A stretch of 25,246 bases of DNA from Plakobranchus ocellatus (taxonomy: Eukaryota > Mollusca > Gastropoda > Plakobranchidae), in contig BLXT01000427.1 in assembly GCA_019648995.1 (NCBI GenBank), positions 724,901-750,146 on the forward strand, in the 5' to 3' direction. This document shows, piece by piece, positions 13,559 through 22,500 of the stretch. The number at the start of each line of letters is the position of its first letter. Within the stretch, counting starts at the first letter, position 1. The translations under genes were made by a program, and so were the position numbers. The notes under the pieces are model-generated. The model was not told the origin of the DNA and did no database searches. It saw nothing but the letters and a program-made list of their open reading frames with translations.

Positions 13559-16500
13559 GCAAGAAAGTAAGAAAGGGCAGGAAAGAGTCTTGGAGAAATG
13601 TGCAAAAGTTTTTTTGTTTTGTCCTTATTGAAAAAACAAAAAATAAGTAGATACTATAGGGCAACAGGAAAATGTTCTACCTTGATTAATGTCTCCAATT
13701 CATCAGTGGCGAGAAGAATATTTTCAGGCTGAGGAATATAACAAATCGTCCATGACAAGTAAATAAACAGAGTAAAGGGTATTCTGTCAAAAAAAAAAAA
13801 TGATACTGAAATGAATCCAAATAAAAAAAAAAATAAATAAATAAAAAAAAAAACAGAGCGAGCAACATATTTGACAAGTATTGTTTGTAATTTTGAAAAA
13901 GATTATTAAAGTTTAAGAAGCTTTCAAAAGTTCCAGACTCAAATTTTATCAAATCTTTTGTAACAAAAGTTGGACAAGGATATGATCACCTTTAAGTCAG
14001 TCAAACAATGCCTCTCCCAATGAAATCATCATTCCATGAGAAACATTGAAGCAAAGTTTTCTGGATTTTCTTCTCTTTTTCTTTAAGACAAACAGTAACA
14101 TTATAACATAAAATACAGATTAGGTACTTAGTTTTCTTCTTGACAACAGTAAAATCTTGAGTATACAACAACAGGTTTAAGACAACAGTCAAAACATTGA
14201 AATTGCTGGAGTACCTTCAGATCCCTGTGTGTTATACCCTGGTCATGGAGATACTGAAATGAAATGAGGGAAGAGTTAGCAAACTTAATATATAGTGAAA
14301 GTTACCTAACATTTCAATGTTTTCACAGTGGTTTTGTTACTGGTCTAAATTAACTTTAAACTTGTAATTTTCAAAAACAGAAAAAAATTCTACATAATCT
14401 CATACTACGAAGGTCTTGCTCTTTTTGGCATTAAAAAAAAAAAAAAAAAAAAACTCTTTTCATTTCTGAAACTTAAGATGCATTTATAAAGTAAAGGAAA
14501 CCATAAAATAATTAAAAAGGTAAATTTTTTTGTAGAGAGACCCAATTTTTTAACCATCTGACATTTAAGACCACAATCGAAGATTGACATAGTACCTAGC
14601 ACAAGAACAGGAAAAATATCCAAGTGCACATCTAAGGAAACCTGCACTGAACTATGTCAAATAGCCCAAGAATACTTTTTCACTTTCCCTCTCATTTGCT
14701 GATGATAGTTGATTTTTTTCTCCAACATTTTTTTTTATTTTTATTAAAAGTTATTTTAACTGAGAAAAGAGTTCAGAAAGTATCAAAATAAAGAAAGTGA
14801 GAAAACCCATTCAAGTAGCCTTTTTGTTTCACCTTTATAGCAACAGCCATCTGATAGAACAACATCTTGGCTGTGTCTTCACTGTATTTGTCTATGGAGA
14901 TGATTTTATCAAATAACTCGCCCCCTTCAACTCTGGTCAAAATAGAAAATAAGAGCAAGAAAAAAATCTAAAAATACAAAAACACACACAAGCATATTAG
15001 CATTGTAAGTAAGTGTAAAGCAGTTCCACTTAAAGAGTTAGATTGCAGAATGACTTGATGGATTTAAATTAATACCATAAGTTAGAACAGAAAAAAAGTG
15101 ATTCTTCTGAAGACATATCCCAGCCATATATATGAACACATTTAGATCTAAAACTAAAATGACATGAATATTGGGATAGAAATTTTTACTTTATTCTCAA
15201 TTCCATATATAAAAAAGAAAAGTGTCATCAATCACTTACAGTTCCAGGACTATGTAGAGCATGTCTGGTGTGTCTATCACATCCTCTATGCCTATAATGC
15301 ATGGCTGAGAAGTTGGAGCAAGAAAAAAAAAATGTATGGAAATCACTATCACAAAATTACAAGCAAATAGTTCACATCTGATGTTTCTGCCAGCTCCATT
15401 TGTCTTAAATATTTTCTAATATTAAAAGACAGAAACACATTGAAAAAAAACATAGCTGTGATAGGCCTGCTATTAGAAAAAAAATGGTAGGCCTTAAACG
15501 TAACATAATAACATAATTTTAGAGCAATTTATAGACCACACTTTTATTATAATTTTCAATAAGTTCTAAAGTGACTGCAATCTTGTTACCTGTACTTCTT
15601 GAAAAAGGATCTTTGAAATATTACAGGAAATAAAAATTTAACAAATTACAAAACAAAAACAAAACATTTTTTAAGTTGGCTTACATGTTTCAAGGCTTTC
15701 AATATTTTGACTTCTCCCATAACTTGAGTTGATAAGTTCTGAGGAACAAAAACTGAATGTTTTAAATCTTTAGACATGTATAAAACAGTTATGTTGAAAA
15801 TGAACATGAGGAATTTTTTTTTTATGAACCTAATTACAGTGTAAGTCAAACATGTATCTTGACTATACTTTACAAACACAGAGCTTTTGGAACGTGAAAC
15901 TCATCATTGTTCTTCAATATAAGCTGTTCATCATCACCAGGTGCCTTGCTTTACAGCGTTGGCGATCATGGTCCTCCACTTTTTCCTGTCCTTTGTCGCT
16001 TCTATTGCTTCCAACAATTTCCCTGCCTTCAGCCAGTCTGCCAGGCCTTCAATGAGCTTTTCTCGTTGTTTTCCCCTACTGCGTTTTCCTTCCAACATTC
16101 CTGTTGTTACAAGATTCTCCAACTTTTCTCTTCGCATAACATGGCCGAAAAAGGTTGCTTGACGTTTAAGGATTTTGCTTATGAGTAGTCTTGTTGTATG
16201 AGCTTCCTCTAAAACTGTGTCATTTGTCTTCTTTGCTGTCCATGAGATTCGCAGCATTCTTCTAAGGAACCACATTTCCGTTGCTTCCAGCTTCTTCTGA
16301 GTCTGTTTTGATATTGTCCAGGCCTCACATCCATACATCAAGATGGGCTCTATATAGCACTCAAGGGCTCTTCTTCTTGTCCGGATGGATATGTTCTTAT
16401 TTGTCAGAACTGTTTTCATTTTCTGGAAATTTGTCTTTGCTTGAGCTATTCTTGATGCAACTTCGCTGTTGTTTCTTCCGTCGCTTGAGATCAAGGATCC

Positions 16501-19500
16501 TAGGTATTTGAATTGGTCCTTTTGTTTCAGCCTTGTTCCTTTAATATAGATGTTGATTATTGGCAATTCTTGTTTTCGACTGACAACCATTACTTCCGTC
16601 TTCTTTCTGTTCAATTCCAGCCCTTTCTTGTCGCTTTCTTCTTTAACTATGTCAAGTAGCTGTTGTAAATCTTTTTCGTTTTCTGCTATTAGAACAGTGT
16701 CATCAGCATATCTCAGATTATTGATGTTGCTCCCTCCTATTTTAATTCCAGGGTGTCCCTCAAGATTGCGCATGATTATTTCACTATAGAGTGAGAAAAG
16801 GTCTGGAGAGAGTACACAACCTTGTCTGACACCTCGCTTAGGGTAGCGGTATAGGAGACATAGGGATAAAACCCTACCCTATAAACAGGAGAAGTAAGGC
16901 GTCTCCTTCCCTCCGCTAGCCTGTGGGAGACCCTTGGGCAAGGTCGAATACCCACTTAGCCCCCCGATCAGGGACACGTGAACTCAGGGTAAGCAGCTGA
17001 GGGATGAAGAGGAGAGCAGCCAAAATAGTTTTGGAACTGGTCGACTCTTCACTGCGTCAAGCAAATTGCCGAGGCAACCCGCCCAGTAAGGGCACTGCTC
17101 TTGTAGAAGGATCGTAAGCCACTACAAGTATAATTGCAAAGCAAATCATGGTAGTTACAAAAAACAAATAAGCTGTTATTAAACCAGAAAAAGGCTACAA
17201 ATTATATTTGTATATTTGGCTGGATGCAATTCTTGGCAAACATAGCTGAACAGCACTAAAGTCTAGCAGCTTGTGATAGCTTTAAAAATATCAGAAAGAG
17301 ACAAATTATTACCCTGAACCTTCACCAGGCTGGACAATCTAAGTAATACTTTGGATTACAACAACAGCAGCCACAAACACAAGGAATGAAGTGATAACAT
17401 TTTATATAACAAGCATTGAGTTTCAAACATATTGCAACTTACACTGATTGTTGTCTACAGGATCCAGGTAAACAGAAAATAAGGCTTTAACATTATCTGC
17501 TTTTGAAAAGGATAGAGTTGAATTTGCAAATTATCTTACTACATGGCTTCTTCCTCCAACAGAAAACTTTTTCTTTGAAATCACTTTACAAGCAAACTTT
17601 TCACATGACCCTTTAGCAAAGGCAAGCTTGACCTCTCCACAGGCTCCTCTGAAAAATAAAACAATTAAAGAAAAAACTGGTTCAAACACAGAAAGGCATA
17701 TTTGTTAAAATTTTCTGACATCAAACATATTAGAATAGCCATTTGAGTTTGTTAGAGGATGTCAAGAGAATTGCAAGAGGAAAAGGCGCAAGTCACACTT
17801 GAAACCCATGAAATCCTTTCATTAGCTTGGTAACCAAATCTGTGCGGGGAAAAAGCTACTTTGATTCTCTGCTAAGCTGTAGGTATTTTGTTTTTTCTGT
17901 AAAAGGAAAAAAGATATTGCTTGAAATTTCACTTTCTCAAAAATATCAGTAGATCCAACCAAGCCAATGATAATATTAACTCAATGGAGACGCATCGGAC
18001 ACCTGTGTCCGATGATGTCACAGGCTAAAAAGACGCATCGGACACAGATGTCCAATGCCTTTTAAGAATTTTTTGTTGTTGTCTTGGCTAAAAGCGAAAA
18101 CGGGAGACTTCTTCTAAACTTTACTTCAACTATTGTTTTCCAGTTTTATGCTTGCTTTTACTGTAAATAATGTATTATAAGCCTGTTTCGTTTATTTTAG
18201 TGTAAGGCCCAAGCAGTGGCACAAATTTCAAAGCTAGATCTACAATGCTGTCACGTCAGAAGTTTCCTTAGGATTGCGAGGCCTTCAAAACTTGAAATTT
18301 TCTTGTCAATACCCATAGAGTATTATAAAATTTATCTGATTTGTTGTAAGAACCACATCTTCAATTTTTGTTTATGAAAATGTTTTCTTTGCTCTATACA
18401 TCTTTTTCTCTTGAAAATTATGTCTGTAAAAAAAATTCTTTTTTTTTTTAAACTTTTGGTTATGTAATTAAAAAATTCATGTAAGATTCAAAATCTAATT
18501 GTTGGAAAATTCTTTTATATGTTTCTAAAGATCTAAAATTGAGTTTTAGAATGCAAAAAACATAACTCAAATAGCTTTAAAAACAAAATCAGAGCAAAAT
18601 CATGCGTCTCCTGGGATCAGCTGACACAAAAAGCCTGCATTTCCATTGAGTTAACAAAGTTTTTTTCTCACCTTATAACACTTGCAACCATTCACAATGT
18701 ACATATAAAACATGGTATAAAAAAATATAAGCCAATACTACAATTGACCTAAGACTATTTGGGGTGATATGGCTCACATTATTATGTTCTAAAGACAAAC
18801 TTCAATAAAAAGAGAACAAAAATCTTAGTGGCATACTAAAAGTGCACATCAGAGCAGTGATCAATGAAGAACAATACAGAAGCAGAAAAACCTTACCTGA
18901 ACGCTCAATGATATTTCTTAGCATCCTAATTTTATTAATTTCATTAAAGCCTCTATTTTTTTAAACACCAATAACCTGAGTCATTTTTTAATTGTTACAC
19001 AAGTTACAAAGTTATAAAAAACCTTTTGCAATTTATTGCTATTGCAGCTAAAAAGACATCTGTTGTGTGCAAACAATAGACTGTTAGAATTGTCCCTTAC
19101 TTGCCAAGGGTTCGAGTGAGGGTGTATTTTTCTGTGAGTTCAGCTGGCAGACTAGAATCTCCATTGGCTTGAAGATCCATAAACAAAAAGGCTGTAAAAG
19201 AGTAATCAACATTTCATTGATTAGATTCCATTCATCAATAATTGCTGGTTCTGCAATCTGTTAAAGATGTTTATCTTTCAATTTAAGCCCGATGAATATT
19301 TTAAATTGGGAAATCATTATTTTCACTGCTTAGTATTATACCTAGAAGTAATAATTAAGATCAATATTAATTTAACACTAATGCAGACACTTGGCTTTTT
19401 TTCCACTGCTGATCTTAGATAGTGGCAAACAGGACAAGCAAATATGAAGCATTAGAATTTACCCAGCACTGGATGGTCAAAGTATATTGAATTATCCACT

Positions 19501-22500
19501 GAAATCATAAAACTGACTTGTCTCAGGCCGGCAATACTTTAACCAGGTGATTTATTCAAATTCGATTGATAAAAGAAGCCAGAAGTCAATCAACCTCGAA
19601 GGTGTGTTTGAAAGTTCTCACAAAATATTACAGCTATATCACACAGCCAATGGAGGTTACATGGAGAGTAAAAACTAACAAAACAAAGATAAGCAATGGC
19701 TAAAATTTGCACAAAAAAAGCAAAGTCATTTAGTGATTTACCTTGATTGCTTTTGAAAGAAATAGCTGCAGAATTGAAACTAAGATTGAAAGTATTCATT
19801 CCTGTTTCTTATGTACTAGAAACATTTCATGAAATAGTTAAAAGAAATTTTTTTTAAAAAGAAATCAGGGATAACTCAAGAGTGTGGCTTGTTATCTTTC
19901 TACCTCATTTATCTTTTCTTTCCAAAACTGAATTTTTGAGATGGATCCAACTGATTTTTTACTCTAAAAAAAAATAAAAGGAAACTTTTAACAATATTTC
20001 CTGATGTCGTTGCAGATTGTCTCAATATTGATATGTTTACGACAGAGTTTTTTTTTCTTTTTAATCTAATAAATGAAAATTATTATCCTCATCCAAACAA
20101 TGTTGCATTTCAATTGACTGATTATGTGCTCATACAAATGAGGAATTACCTTTGTTGCTTTTCATGGCAAGGGCAATTTCATCATTATTGTTCAGTACTT
20201 GTTTCTTGCCTTTGCCTGAAAAATACAAACAATTAAATGCATAAAAAAAAAAAAGGTGAAAACATTAACAGTTTATTGAGAAACAGAGAGAAACAGAGAC
20301 AGAGAGTGATGATTTTACCCCCTTTGTCAACCTAGGTCCCTCAAATTCACGACAGAATGAGAAAGCAAAATATGTTGACCTCAGCCCCAGCAGCAACTCA
20401 GTTGGGGAGAAATTTCTTAGACATGTCCAAAAGATTTGTGGTTTATAATTTCCAACATTCATGTGTGATGGGTACAATAAAACAAAAAAAATTGATATGG
20501 AGAAACTAATTATATCCCTAACACAGGTTTTACAGTTTCCGTTTTAAACAAGAAAAAATTCCTCTTTTGTTTAAACTATTAAACCACATGGTATAAAAGC
20601 AACTTTGTAATAATGGGCAAAGCAGAGCAAAAAATCCCGCAGCAGAAATATAAATATAGTATAATAATTGCAGGCATATCAAACCTCCACAAAAAAGGAA
20701 CCGCACAGCTTTGATACACCTGCCATTGATATCAGGCTTAGAGGTTTTAAAACACAAGCTTCAAAAATTTTGAAATACTCACCTACTTTCTCCCCATTTA
20801 TAAAAGTTCCATTACTGCTTGTGTCTTCTAAGAAAACATGAGTGCCTGTTTTAGTTTCCTTCTGTTTTTAGACGAAAAATTATAATACTAGTACAAACGT
20901 TTTAAAAGATTATATTTTTGTCAAATTGGACATTAAAAAAACAAACAAAGACAAGGAACTAAAACTAATACATTTCACAAAGTTTATAAAGTATGGCATC
21001 AAATTTAAGAGCACACAGCATAATTATAAAAATAAATTTCCAAATATGAAGTGCTTCAAATTATAAAATTCACTATTTAAGACAGGTGTTTACTAAATGC
21101 TGGAGTAACAACTGGATAAATACTGACTTATGACTATTTCAATTCTACACTGATCCTCTGCCACAATAAATAGATGTGCTGTAAATCTTACCCTTATCAA
21201 CTTAAAGTGTATCTTGCTGTATGCCTGAAAACATTGGTGAGTTTTAGCTGCCTGGCTACTGAAAGGAACATCGCAGCTTTCTCCTCGGCCAAAGGTGTAT
21301 TGGTCTTGGGTAAGATCTGAAATATATGTTACATCAAAATTGAATAACCAAATGTTAGAATTTAAAGAGACCATTGATGTAAAATAAAGGTCTCTTTTGA
21401 GGTAAAGAAGTTGGTACAATATTTCAATGACATTAAACACAATAGGGAGAAGAGAGTTTTTTCAACAGTTACTGTTATAGTGGAAAAATTATATGGCTTG
21501 AGATTAGTCCTCATGAGTCGCAAATTATACTTTTTCTTTTAGTAAAACAAAAAAAAAACCTTTCAAGCATCTTTTTGATTCCTTTAAATTGAAAAAAAAA
21601 AAAGTTGATTGTCATCATGTCAATGTCTCGACATAGATTTAACACATGTAAGCTGTATAATATTCCCCGTTAATTTTCAAAAAATTCATTTCACCATGTT
21701 AAAAAAAGATTAATGATAAAAGAGATTATTAAAATATGAGTACCCAATTCATTGAGGTGGTTTCAAGACATAATTATTATGAAGTCTACACCTTAAGAAA
21801 CTGTAGGAGCTGTTTGTTACATTTTTTTTAATACAATAAAAAAAAAATATTAAAACAGCAACGAATTATAAAATCACAAAATTATTAGCTTCATGGGTGC
21901 AAGCAAGTCAAGTTGAATTGGCCAGCAATAAATGAACAAAATTTTGCATCGGCCTGATGAAAGAGGGCTGACTAAGAACTATGTATTTTTATACGATAGA
22001 ATAAGAAAGTAAACTGTATACATATATTTTAGAGTCACTCCTAGTGTAATATCTAAATCTGATCAAATATATCGAAGAAGTCAATTTCATCTAAATCTAG
22101 AACTTATAAAAGGCTTGAGACCAGATATAAGTAGTGAAATTTGAATTTGGATAACTAGATCCAGGGTATCAAAAGCTATGTCTAGTATGACAAACCATGT
22201 TATCTAGCTATGTCACTACAGATAAAATAAACCCAGGTCTAAAATATGCGTAGATTAAATTTGACCATGATGAAAAAAACCTTAGAGATTGTAAAAATTG
22301 TTACAAGAAATATCAATCCAAGAACCAGAGTTCAGTTCACCTAAGTTAAATCTCGACCCAATATATTTGGCTTAAACAGAATTGGCTTAGATCTAGCGAC
22401 AGTTACACTAATGTCGAGTGACGTAACCTAGACTCTATATCCAGACTTGATGAAACTAGAAACATTTTTTTTACAAAAAGTCAAGACCTTTTAAAATGAA

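Noticed and set aside
13381-13664. Ser/Leu-rich minus-strand open frames
   Set aside because: They are read through the GA microsatellite and have no protein-like features or splice context.
15852-16789. Several plus-strand open frames of 67-93 codons
   Set aside because: They are antisense shadows of the LINE reverse-transcriptase frame.
16935-16960. tRNA-type B-box (GGTCGAATACC) suggesting a SINE head
   Set aside because: The match to GGTTCGANNCC needs a missing base and there is no A-box at the usual distance.
21093-21440. A continuous 115-residue protein on the minus strand
   Set aside because: Only 21192-21316 is coding (CHK2 exon 2). The rest is intron read-through beyond clear splice sites.
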